Below are positions 26,542-34,981 of a stretch of 64,000 nt of DNA, one piece after another. A program made the translations under genes and the position numbers. Origin of the DNA: Ruegeria sp. HKCCA6707 (GTDB lineage: Bacteria; Pseudomonadota; Alphaproteobacteria; Rhodobacterales; Rhodobacteraceae); the NCBI RefSeq assembly GCF_013033515.1, contig NZ_WQEG01000006.1:124001-188000 (forward strand), written 5' to 3'. A model generated the notes under the pieces. It was given only the letters and a program-made list of their open reading frames with translations. It searched no databases and was not told where the DNA came from. How positions within the stretch are numbered: position 1 is the stretch's first letter; every line of letters begins with the position of its first letter.

Positions 26542-27957
26542 TTGGTCATTTCAGCGCTGGCAGACAATTTGGCACGCGGTGTCGAAACCATCGGCGACAC
26601 GGTGTCCGAAGCGCTGTTCGAGCCGGTGATCCGGCTGGGCGTGACCGGGTTGGCGCGGTCGGGCAAAACGGTTTTCATCTCGTCGCTGGTGGCAAACCTG
26701 TTGGACCGCGGTCGTATGACCGGACTTGTGGCCCAGCAAGAGGGGCGCATTCACGCCGCCTATCTGCAGCCACAGCCTGATGACACCGTGCCGCGCTTTG
26801 ACTATGAGGCGCATTTGTCGGCGCTGACCGGCCCGTCACCGCATTGGCCCGAAAGCACGCGTGCGGTGTCCGAGTTGCGGCTGTCCTTCAAGGCGCGACC
26901 TGCGGGGCTATTGGCCGGGTTGCAGGGGCCCCGGACCATCCATCTGGACATCGTGGATTATCCTGGCGAATGGCTTTTGGATTTGGCACTGCTTGATAAG
27001 AACTACGCCGAATGGTCCACGGAAACGCTTGCACGGATCAAGACGCGCCCTGAGGCCGCGGGGTTTCTGACGCAATTGGAGCAGGTTGATCCAGCAGGCG
27101 CGCATGAGGAGCCGGTTGCACAGGGCCTTGCTGCGGCATTCTCGGACTATCTGAATGCCGCCCGCGAGGCGGGGTTTTACGACTGCACACCCGGGCGGTT
27201 CCTTCTGCCGGGCGATTTGGCGGGGTCTCCGGTTTTGACATTTGCACCGCTGCCCGTCGACGGCGCTGCGCGTCGCCGCACCCTGCATCGCGAGTTGGAA
27301 CGGCGGTTCGAGGCCTATAAGGCGCAAGTGGTCAAACCCTTCTTTCGCGACCACTTTTCCCGCATCGACCGTCAGGTCGTTTTGGTGGATGCGCTGGGCG
27401 CGATCCATAAAGGCCCGCAAGCGGTCGAGGATATGCGGCGCGCCATGGCGGACATCCTGTCAGCTTTCCGACCCGGCAAAAACGCGTGGTTGACCCAGCT
27501 CTTGCTGGGCAAACGGGTCGAACGCATTCTGTTTGCGGCCACCAAGGCCGATCATCTACACCATCTGCAACACCCGCGCCTGACCGCGATCATGGAGGCG
27601 CTGACCCGCGACGCGCAGGATCGTGCGAAATTTGCGGGGGCCGAGACGGCAGCGCTGTCGCTGGCCTCGCTACGTGCCACAACCGAAGAGATGCGGGCGC
27701 ATAACGGAACCGAATTGCCTTGCGTGCGCGGCCGGTTGGCCGAGACCGGAAAGCTGGCGGCGTTTTATCCCGGCGCTTTGCCCGAAGTTCCGGCCCATCT
27801 ACTGGCCCCGGCGCGGGACGGCGCGCAAAGCTGGCTGGATGCCGACTATGGCTTCATGTCATTCGCACCCGCCGCGCTCAGCCTGCGTCCAGGCGATGGT
27901 CCACCTCATATCCGGTTGGACCGGGCGGCGCAGTTTCTGATCGGAGACCGCTTGTGA
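26542..27957 (+). CDS. YcjX-family P-loop protein
   Basis: About 471-residue P-loop NTPase of the YcjX (DUF463) family, stress-associated in E. coli but of unknown molecular role. The Walker A is GLARSGKTVFISS near residues 34-46, HLDIVDYPGEWL resembles Walker B/G-domain motifs, and ATKADHL resembles the TKAD base-recognition motif. The start is uncertain: TTG 26542 gives MVISALADNLARG; TTG 26527, which has GGGGGAAAGG upstream, is an alternative, and ATG 26488 is less likely. It overlaps the downstream acetyltransferase by 4 bp (GTGA), and a ycjF homologue follows, as in the E. coli ycjX-ycjF pair. Confidence 0.85.
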   Translation: MVISALADNLARGVETIGDTVSEALFEPVIRLGVTGLARSGKTVFISSLVANLLDRGRMTGLVAQQEGRIHAAYLQPQPDDTVPRFDYEAHLSALTGPSPHWPESTRAVSELRLSFKARPAGLLAGLQGPRTIHLDIVDYPGEWLLDLALLDKNYAEWSTETLARIKTRPEAAGFLTQLEQVDPAGAHEEPVAQGLAAAFSDYLNAAREAGFYDCTPGRFLLPGDLAGSPVLTFAPLPVDGAARRRTLHRELERRFEAYKAQVVKPFFRDHFSRIDRQVVLVDALGAIHKGPQAVEDMRRAMADILSAFRPGKNAWLTQLLLGKRVERILFAATKADHLHHLQHPRLTAIMEALTRDAQDRAKFAGAETAALSLASLRATTEEMRAHNGTELPCVRGRLAETGKLAAFYPGALPEVPAHLLAPARDGAQSWLDADYGFMSFAPAALSLRPGDGPPHIRLDRAAQFLIGDRL

Positions 27958-28409
27958 CTGTCCTCTTGCGCCCGGCCCGCAGCACGGATGCGGGGGCCAC
28001 GGGTGATATCCTGCACCGGTTTGCCACCGAAACTGACTGGATGCCCAAGCTGCACAGCGGGGCCGAGGCCATTGCCTTTTGCGGTCAGATGATTGACCGA
28101 GGCTGGGTCACGGTGGTCGAGACCGAACAGGGCGTGGTGGGATTTCTGGCGCGCAACGGCGCAGAGGTGCACGCGCTTTATCTGTGCCGGGCGTCTTGCG
28201 GGCAGGGGCTCGGGCAGCGGCTGTTGGATGACGCCAAGTCTGAAAGCCCGCGGTTGAGCCTTTACACCTTTCAAGCCAATCAGGGTGCGCGCCGGTTCTA
28301 TGAACGCAACGGTTTTGTCGAGCTGGAGCGCGGTGATGGGTCGAGCAATGAAGAGAACCTGCCCGACATTAAACTCGGCTGGACTCGTCAGGAGGCCACA
28401 GATGGCTAA
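27954..28409 (+). CDS. GNAT-family N-acetyltransferase
   Basis: 151-residue GNAT protein. The acetyl-CoA-binding segment is LCRASCGQGLGQRLLDDAK (residues about 80-98), followed by the typical YTFQANQGARRFYERNGFVE. GTG 27954 is used because it overlaps the ycjX stop and gives TVLLRPARSTDAGA, a usual GNAT opening. It also overlaps the ycjF start by 8 bp, so it is sandwiched in one coupled operon between ycjX and ycjF. The acceptor substrate is unknown. Confidence 0.82.
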   Translation: MTVLLRPARSTDAGATGDILHRFATETDWMPKLHSGAEAIAFCGQMIDRGWVTVVETEQGVVGFLARNGAEVHALYLCRASCGQGLGQRLLDDAKSESPRLSLYTFQANQGARRFYERNGFVELERGDGSSNEENLPDIKLGWTRQEATDG

Positions 28410-29391
28410 AGGCCCAGTACTTTTCGATCTGGATGACGACACTCCCGAAACGGATGTCGCTCAGGCACCGCCTGTGCCCGATATCGCCCAGCCTCAGGGG
28501 CATGCGATGCAGGGGGCCGCGCGGCTGGCTGCGCGCAAACCTTCGGCCTTGTCCAAATGGTTCTGGGGGCTTTCGGTGTCGGTTGTGGGCGCTGTCGTCT
28601 CGGTCGCTGCGTGGGATTTTGCGCAATCGCTTTTGGACCGGTCACCTGTGCTGGGTACGATTGTCTCTGGCCTGATCATCGCCTTGCTGTGTGTCTTGTT
28701 GATCATTGTAATCCGCGAACTGGCCGCCATTGGCCGTCTGTCACGGGTCGATGGGATGCGCCGCGCCGCAGACACCGCATTGGCCGAAGAGGATCTGGCG
28801 CAGGCGCGTGCCGTCACCACCCGATTGCTGGCCTTCTACGCGGGCCGGGATGAGACGCGATGGGGTCGTGATCGCCTGACCGAGCGCATGGAGGATCAGT
28901 TCGACGCGTCGGGTCTGCTGGGCCTTGCCGAGGATGAATTGCTGGCCCCGCTTGATACCGCCGCCAGTCGCGAGGTTGAGGCGGCAGCGCGTCAGGTGGC
29001 GACTGTGACGGCTCTGGTTCCTTTGGCACTGGCGGATGTGGCCACTGCGCTTGCAAGCTCGCTACGGATGATCCGCCGCATCGCCGAGATCTACGGAGGG
29101 CGCGCGGGGTTTCTTGGCAGTTGGCGCCTGACCCGCGCTGTGTTCGTGCATCTGGTGGCAACCGGGGCCGTCGCTGTTGGCGATGACCTGCTTGAGCCCA
29201 TTCTGGGCGGCTCGGTCCTCAGCAAATTATCACGACGTTTTGGCGAAGGTCTGGTGAATGGGGCGTTGACTGCAAGAGTTGGGGTTGCCGCGATGGAGGT
29301 GTGTCGGCCTTTGCCATTTTCGGACCGTCACAAGCCTTCGACCCGTGGCGTTATCAAACGTGCGCTGAGCGGGGTGTTCAACAAGACTTGA
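28402..29391 (+). CDS. YcjF/DUF697 family inner-membrane protein
   Basis: 329-residue membrane protein of the YcjF (TIGR01620-like) family. The first 60 residues are polar and proline-rich, then come two hydrophobic segments (about 56-75 and 88-107), an RVDGMRRAAD stretch, and a DUF697-like C-terminal region with ALVPLALADVATALASS. ATG 28402 follows CAGGAGG at 28389-28395. YcjF is usually encoded with YcjX, as here. Function is not established. Confidence 0.82.
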   Translation: MAKGPVLFDLDDDTPETDVAQAPPVPDIAQPQGHAMQGAARLAARKPSALSKWFWGLSVSVVGAVVSVAAWDFAQSLLDRSPVLGTIVSGLIIALLCVLLIIVIRELAAIGRLSRVDGMRRAADTALAEEDLAQARAVTTRLLAFYAGRDETRWGRDRLTERMEDQFDASGLLGLAEDELLAPLDTAASREVEAAARQVATVTALVPLALADVATALASSLRMIRRIAEIYGGRAGFLGSWRLTRAVFVHLVATGAVAVGDDLLEPILGGSVLSKLSRRFGEGLVNGALTARVGVAAMEVCRPLPFSDRHKPSTRGVIKRALSGVFNKT

Positions 29392-29445
29392 TCTGTCGCA
29401 AAGCGCGGGTGCGCCGGTTTCCGCAGAATGAAGGCGGAGCCAGCC

Positions 29446-30156
29446 ATGACCGATCACGGCCACAGTCAGCAAGAAATTGTCGCGCGGATCAACGCGCCAC
29501 CCGGACGCGGCGTATTGCGCGATGTGGTTTATGGTGGCATCGACGGGTCCGTGACCACCTTTGCCATTGTCGCAGGCGTGGCGGGCGCGGGCTTGTCGCC
29601 TTTCGTGATCGTGGCCCTCGGGCTGGCAAATGTTCTGGCGGATGGGTTCTCGATGGCGGCGGGCAACTATTCCGGAACCAAGGCCGAGTTGGACAACATC
29701 CGTCGCATCCGCGCGATCGAACAGCGCCATATCAGCTTGTACCCTGATGGCGAACGGGCAGAGGCGCGCGAGATTTTGGCGCAGAAAGGGCTTGCCGGAC
29801 GCGTGCTGGAAGACGCGACCGATGCTGTGACCGCTGATCAAGACAATTGGATCAACCTGATGATCGAAGGTGAATACGGGTTGGGCAGCGTCGACCCGCA
29901 CCCGATGAAAGCAGCCGTTGCGACCTTTCTCGCCTTTTTGGTCGCCGGGATGATCCCTCTGCTGCCGTTCGTGATGTCCTGGCCGGACGCCTTTACACTG
30001 TCGGTCTGGATGACGATGGCGGTTTTTTTCGCCATCGGTGCGCTCAAAAGTCGGTGGTCACTGGCACCTTGGTGGCGATCGGGGGGTGAGACATTGTTGA
30101 TTGGCGGCGCCGCAGCTGCGATCGCCTATCTGGTCGGGTCGCTGTTTCATCCATAA
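29446..30156 (+). CDS. VIT1/CCC1-family iron/manganese transporter
   Basis: 236-residue membrane protein of the vacuolar iron transporter family, which exports or stores Fe2+/Mn2+. Signatures are VVYGGIDGSVTTFAIVAGVA in helix 1 and GLANVLADGFSMAAGNY in helix 2, then a cytosolic metal-binding-type stretch rich in Glu (residues about 80-145), and three more hydrophobic segments up to the C-terminus. ATG 29446 is preferred to 29428 because AAGGCGGAG is correctly spaced before it. It is likely a single-gene unit. Whether iron or manganese is carried is unknown. Confidence 0.85.
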   Translation: MTDHGHSQQEIVARINAPPGRGVLRDVVYGGIDGSVTTFAIVAGVAGAGLSPFVIVALGLANVLADGFSMAAGNYSGTKAELDNIRRIRAIEQRHISLYPDGERAEAREILAQKGLAGRVLEDATDAVTADQDNWINLMIEGEYGLGSVDPHPMKAAVATFLAFLVAGMIPLLPFVMSWPDAFTLSVWMTMAVFFAIGALKSRWSLAPWWRSGGETLLIGGAAAAIAYLVGSLFHP

Positions 30157-30226
30157 AACCTGCCAAAAGGTTTGAGCCCAGGCGCAAACTCACTAATGTG
30201 GTCGAAAAACCTAAGGTTACACGGCC

Positions 30227-31543
30227 ATGTCCGAACAGTTGTTGCGTGGGAAACGTATCTTGGTGCTGGGTGCCTATGGGTTTATTGGCGCGGCCGTGAC
30301 CCGATCTTTACGTGCACAGGGCGCGTTTGTCCGAGGCATGGTGCGCAACATGGAAACCGGCGCGCGCGTCCTGCCCGGAGTGGAGCTGGTCCAAGGCGAT
30401 CTGCGTGGCTTTGGTGCGGCCTCGGATTGGCAGGGCTATCTGGACGGGATTGATTTTGTGGTGAATTGCGCAGGTGCGCTGCAAGACGGATCTCTGGACG
30501 ACCTTGAGACGGTGCATCATCTGGCCATCGGCGCACTTGGAAAGGCTTGTGCGCAAAAAGGTATCGCAATTGTCCAGATTTCGGCCATCGGGGCAGAGAA
30601 AACAGCTTCGACTGATTTCATGCGAACCAAAGCCGCAGGCGATGCTGAGCTTATGGCCAGTGCTGCACCGCTTTGGATTCTGAAGCCAGGGTTGGTGATC
30701 GGGCAGAGCGATTACGGCGGTACTGCTTTGCTGCGGATGCTGGCGGCGATCCCTGTGGTGCAGCCGGTTGCCTACCCGAATACGCCGGTACAATGCGTCG
30801 GAATGGCAGACCTTTGCACCGCAGTATCGCTTGCGATTCAGGGGCGACTGCCACAGGGCAGCTATGATCTGGTTGAAGGTGAATCTCGGCCCTTGGTCGA
30901 GGTAGTGACGGAAACCCGAAACTGGCTTGCATTTCCTGCGGCGCGATTCACTTTGCCGACCCCCAGTTTCCTGACGCGCGCTATTGCTGCCTGTGCCGAT
31001 GGGCTGGGCAATTTGGGATGGCGATCACCTTTGCGCAGCAATGCGATGACGGTGATGCAAGATGGCGTCACCGGCGATCCGGGACCGTACCGAGACGCGT
31101 CGGGTCTGTCGGTGGCAGGGCTTCCGCAGATCTATGGCGATCTGACCTGCGCCCGGGAACACCGCTTGGCCGCGCGCTTGTCACTTCTACTGCCACTGGT
31201 CGTCGGCGTCCTTTGTCTGTTTTGGGTGCTGTCGGGGCTGTTTGGTCTGCTGGGGCTTGGAACGGCCGCCAGCGTTCTGACCGATGCGGGTTGGCCGACA
31301 TGGGCCGCCATCAGCAGCGTTGTGTTCTGGTCGCTTGTTGATCTCGCGCTTGGCCTTTGCCTTCTGTGGCGTCCCTGGGCGGCAAGGGTCTGTTTGATAC
31401 AGGCTGGCGTTGCGCTGCTGTATCTGGTGATGGCCACTGCTGTGACGCCCGGCCTTTGGCTGGATCCATTGGGACCTTTGGTCAAAATCCTGCCCGCGAT
31501 GCTGTTGCCTCTTTTGGCCCGACAAATGCTCGAAACCCGCTGA
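30227..31543 (+). CDS. NAD(P)-binding SDR protein fused to a DoxX-like membrane domain
   Basis: 438 residues. The N-terminal part (1-300) is an atypical short-chain dehydrogenase/NmrA-like fold with the nucleotide motif GAYGFIGAAVTRSL (residues 15-28) and no clear YxxxK active site. The C-terminal part (about 315-438) has four hydrophobic helices of the DoxX-like type. Such fusions occur in proteobacteria and recall complex I-associated NDUFA9-type binding proteins more than catalytic SDRs. Its stop overlaps the next start (TGATG), so it is coupled to a DUF2269 protein. Function unknown. Confidence 0.78.
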   Translation: MSEQLLRGKRILVLGAYGFIGAAVTRSLRAQGAFVRGMVRNMETGARVLPGVELVQGDLRGFGAASDWQGYLDGIDFVVNCAGALQDGSLDDLETVHHLAIGALGKACAQKGIAIVQISAIGAEKTASTDFMRTKAAGDAELMASAAPLWILKPGLVIGQSDYGGTALLRMLAAIPVVQPVAYPNTPVQCVGMADLCTAVSLAIQGRLPQGSYDLVEGESRPLVEVVTETRNWLAFPAARFTLPTPSFLTRAIAACADGLGNLGWRSPLRSNAMTVMQDGVTGDPGPYRDASGLSVAGLPQIYGDLTCAREHRLAARLSLLLPLVVGVLCLFWVLSGLFGLLGLGTAASVLTDAGWPTWAAISSVVFWSLVDLALGLCLLWRPWAARVCLIQAGVALLYLVMATAVTPGLWLDPLGPLVKILPAMLLPLLARQMLETR

Positions 31544-32022
31544 TGGACCCGGATCTGATCCTGCGCTGGCTCCACGTGATCGGCGCTTGCGTCTTGCTGG
31601 GCACCGGGGCCGGGATCGCCTTTTTCATGCTGATGGCGCATCGCAGCGGCGACCCGCGCATCGTCGCGCATACAGCGGGCGTCGTTGTCCTGGCCGATCT
31701 GCTCTTCACGACCACTGCGGTGATCGTGCAACCCATTACCGGAGCGTTGCTGGCCTGGCGCTTGGGCTGGTCTTTCAGCGAAGGTTGGATCGTGCTCTCG
31801 CTACTCCTCTATGTCGTGACCGGCCTGTTTTGGCTGCCGGTTGTGTGGATTCAACTGAAACTGCGCAATTTGGCAGGCATGGCGGTGGCGCACAGAACGG
31901 ATCTGCCACCGGAGTATTTCAGACTGTTTCGCATTTGGTTCGCTTGTGGCTTTCCCGCCTTTTTTGCAGTGCTGGGTATAATCTGGTTGATGCTGGCGCG
32001 ACCAAGTCTTGCGTTGTTTTAG
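31543..32022 (+). CDS. DUF2269 family integral membrane protein
   Basis: 159 residues with four hydrophobic segments (about 7-27, 45-68, 81-104 and 130-152). The opening RWLHVIGACVLLGTGAGIA with an early histidine is typical of the DUF2269 family. ATG 31543 overlaps the upstream SDR-fusion stop (TGATG). No function is known; its membrane partner is likely the upstream protein. Confidence 0.78.
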   Translation: MDPDLILRWLHVIGACVLLGTGAGIAFFMLMAHRSGDPRIVAHTAGVVVLADLLFTTTAVIVQPITGALLAWRLGWSFSEGWIVLSLLLYVVTGLFWLPVVWIQLKLRNLAGMAVAHRTDLPPEYFRLFRIWFACGFPAFFAVLGIIWLMLARPSLALF

Positions 32023-32117
32023 GGTGACGCTTGCGTCATTTGAAAAATCGGCTGAAATCCAGACTGTTGCCCGGAGTCCCGGCAGGTTAGCCTAAGCCAA
32101 ACTGTCGGAGCGTTTTT

Positions 32118-34817
32118 TTGGAGTCTCTTCTCGTCCTGCTTGGCCTGATTGTGCTGGCGATTCCCGTTGGCGTTGTTGTCTTGCTGATCGGACACGTTCG
32201 GCTGCGCAAGCGCGTCGAACAGTTGGAACAGAGGTTGGCAGATCAAAGCGGACCTGCGCCCAAGCCAGAACCAGAAAAACCAGCGCAAGCGGCTGACACG
32301 CCGCCGCCGGTTGAAGCCAAGGTAAAAGGCCCCTGGGCACCGACAAAGCCGCCGCCCAAACCGTCGCGCGAAACCCAGCCAAGCTCTCCGCCTGCAGCGA
32401 TTGTGATGCGTGATGACCGGTTTGCAGCGCTTTTCGCGTGGCTGCGCGAGAATTGGTTTTATGCCGTCTCTGCGCTGTCACTTGCTTTGGCTGGTATCTT
32501 CCTAGTCCAATACGGCGTTGAAAACGGGCTGTTGCCACCCGCTGCACGTGTGTTTGCCGCTTTGGCCTTTGGGGCTGCTCTGATCCTGGGTGGGGAGGTC
32601 GTGCGGCGCAGGTTCGGAGATGACGAAGACTCCGCAACCGCCTATTTGCCGTCGGTCTTTTCGGGCGCGGGGCTGGTGACCCTGTTTGGTGCGGTTCTGG
32701 CGGCGCGACAGCTCTATGATCTGATCGGCCCCGAAGCGGCTTTGGCCGGGATGGTTGCGATCGCGATTGTCGGGCTTGTGCTGGGTTGGTTTCACGGGCC
32801 TTTGCTGGCCGCTGTTGGCTTGATCGGCGCGTTTGCTGCGCCCTTTGTTGTTGGCGGCGCCTCCGAAGATCCCACCTGGCTTTACGGCTATTTCCTGCTG
32901 ATCGCGGCGCTTGGCCTTGGCATCGATACCGTACGGCGCTGGGCGTGGATCTCAGTTCTGACACTGGTTGGCGCGTATGGGGCGTGCTTTCTGCTGGTTC
33001 TGTCTTCGCCTATAACCGAACCGGGTTACCTGATCAGCGTGACGGCACTGGCTTTGATGGCCATTGCGATCCCGGTGCGCAGGCTGGTTCCAAACCATGA
33101 CGGACCAATGATTGCCGAGATCATCCGTCGCAAAAAGGGCGCGCCCTGGCCCGAGTTTCCCACCCGTCTGGCCTTTGGAGCTGTGCTTCTCAGTTCGGTA
33201 ATCCTTTCGATACATTGGGCGGATACCAGCAGTGAGTTCTGGTTGTCGGTCGGGTTGTTTGCGGCGTTGACCCTTGCCCTGATCCTGTGGGCCAGCGATG
33301 CGCCCGCGTTGCAGGATATGACTGTTTTTCCCGGTTTGGGACTGATCTGGTTCGTCCTGCTGCACGGGTTTGACGGCGGGGTGGTCGCGCAGTCGTTTGC
33401 CGCAACCTACGCAGAAACGCCCGAGGCTGACGCACCGCTGACGGTGTCCATCCTGGTGGTCCTTGGTGCAGCCCTTTCGCTTGCAGCGGCGTGGCGCTCG
33501 TTTCGCGGCGGGCGCTATGCGGCGGCTTGGGCTACTGGTGCCGTCGTATTTGCGCCCCTTATTGCCATCGCGCTAGAGGTCGGGTGGCAACCAGCCAGTG
33601 TGATCGGGGCATATCCCTGGGCCTTGCACGCGGTGGCCCTTGGCGCGGTGATGGTCCTGCTGGCTGAACGGTTTGCCCGTGTCGATACAGGGGATCGCTT
33701 GCGCCCGGCCTTGGCAACCATGTCGGCCTTGTCCTGCCTCAGCTTTGCGTGCGTGATCGTGCTCAGCTCGGCCGCGTTGACAGTGGCGTTGGTTGTCAGT
33801 GTGCTGGCCGCAGCGGTTCTGGATCGCAGGTTCGTCTTGCCTCAACTCAGCTGGTTTGTCTGGGTGGGCGTTTTCACTGTGACGGTCCGCTTGATCCTGA
33901 ACCCCGGTTTGGAATGGGCCGAGACCGCGCCGCTGCCCGAGGTGATCTTTGCCTACGGCGCAGCAACGCTGGGCTTTGCTACCGGTTGGTGGGTTCTCAG
34001 GCCGATGCCGCGCCCGACGGCAGTTCTGCTTTTGGAAAGTGCGGCTTGGGCCAATGCGGGCATATTGCTGTCTTTGCTGTTGCTACGCTGGCTGGAAAGC
34101 TTGGGCGAGGGCGGGGCGGAAAACAGCCATTGGGGCCTTGGACTGCTTGCGTCGATCTGGCTGTTGCTGGCCTTTGCGCAGGTGCAGCGCTTTTCACTGG
34201 GCGGCAAGCTGACCTATGCGCGCTATGCGCTGGCCGGGTTTTTTGCCGCGCACGCACTGATCCGGCTGGGTCAGGCTCTTGGGCCCGAGAATCCGGTTCT
34301 GACCGAATTTGCCGACCCGGTGCTGGGTCCCGGAATCGTCAACACATTGGCCGTGGCCTACTTGCTGCCTGCGCTGATCATTCTGCTGTCCCTCTGGCGG
34401 TTAACAGACGTTCCGGTTCGGCTTAGACAATTGGGATATGCCGCCGCCGCACTTTTGTTGGTGGTCTGGCTGGGCATGACCATTCGACATTTTTGGCAGG
34501 GTGCGGGCGGCATGTTCGAAGGCAATGGCGTCAGCCAGCCCGAGCTTTACACCTATACCATGGCGCTGCTGCTGGTTGGGGCAGGGCTGTTCTATCAGTC
34601 TCTGGCACGCGGATCGGATCTGATGCGCAAGGCCGGTCTGGCGGTGATCGGGCTGGCGGTTGCCAAGGTGTTTTTGATCGATATCGCGGGTCTGGGCGGG
34701 CTGATCCGGGTGTTCTCACTCCTGGTGCTTGGGCTTGCTTTGGCCGGGCTTGCCTGGCTCAACCGCTGGGCCAAGCTGCGCCATTCGTCGCAAGGCGCAG
34801 AACCTCTGGACGATTAG
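32118..34817 (+). CDS. DUF2339 domain-containing polytopic membrane protein
   Basis: 899-residue protein. It opens with a membrane anchor (residues 1-25), a short coiled coil (RLRKRVEQLEQRL), and a proline-rich linker (about 50-95), then more than 20 hydrophobic helices to the end, starting at NWFYAVSALSLALAGIFLVQ. This is the DUF2339 plan. The start is a TTG at 32118, with CGGAG 9 bp upstream. It lies 95 bp after the DUF2269 gene on the same strand. Function is unknown. Confidence 0.82.
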   Translation: MESLLVLLGLIVLAIPVGVVVLLIGHVRLRKRVEQLEQRLADQSGPAPKPEPEKPAQAADTPPPVEAKVKGPWAPTKPPPKPSRETQPSSPPAAIVMRDDRFAALFAWLRENWFYAVSALSLALAGIFLVQYGVENGLLPPAARVFAALAFGAALILGGEVVRRRFGDDEDSATAYLPSVFSGAGLVTLFGAVLAARQLYDLIGPEAALAGMVAIAIVGLVLGWFHGPLLAAVGLIGAFAAPFVVGGASEDPTWLYGYFLLIAALGLGIDTVRRWAWISVLTLVGAYGACFLLVLSSPITEPGYLISVTALALMAIAIPVRRLVPNHDGPMIAEIIRRKKGAPWPEFPTRLAFGAVLLSSVILSIHWADTSSEFWLSVGLFAALTLALILWASDAPALQDMTVFPGLGLIWFVLLHGFDGGVVAQSFAATYAETPEADAPLTVSILVVLGAALSLAAAWRSFRGGRYAAAWATGAVVFAPLIAIALEVGWQPASVIGAYPWALHAVALGAVMVLLAERFARVDTGDRLRPALATMSALSCLSFACVIVLSSAALTVALVVSVLAAAVLDRRFVLPQLSWFVWVGVFTVTVRLILNPGLEWAETAPLPEVIFAYGAATLGFATGWWVLRPMPRPTAVLLLESAAWANAGILLSLLLLRWLESLGEGGAENSHWGLGLLASIWLLLAFAQVQRFSLGGKLTYARYALAGFFAAHALIRLGQALGPENPVLTEFADPVLGPGIVNTLAVAYLLPALIILLSLWRLTDVPVRLRQLGYAAAALLLVVWLGMTIRHFWQGAGGMFEGNGVSQPELYTYTMALLLVGAGLFYQSLARGSDLMRKAGLAVIGLAVAKVFLIDIAGLGGLIRVFSLLVLGLALAGLAWLNRWAKLRHSSQGAEPLDD

Positions 34818-34880
34818 ACATGGGCGTCCTATAAGCGCGGCCATGTTTGACCGTTTGGCCATCATTATTCGAATTATATC

Positions 34881-34910
34881 CCCGGCGCTCTGATATCGCG
34901 AGACGCCGGG
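34881..34910 (+). other. Stem-loop in the ileS leader
   Basis: cccggcg at 34881 pairs with cgccggg ending at 34910 (7 bp), with an inner ctc/gag extension. It lies about 72 bp ahead of the ileS start and is not followed by a T-tract, so it does not look like a terminator. No T-box features are visible. Confidence 0.4.
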
Positions 34911-34981
34911 CAAAGGTGCTTGAGTTATCGCACTGACCGCTTCGATCCAAACACGACCCGAACTTCCTGAGGACGCCCCAA

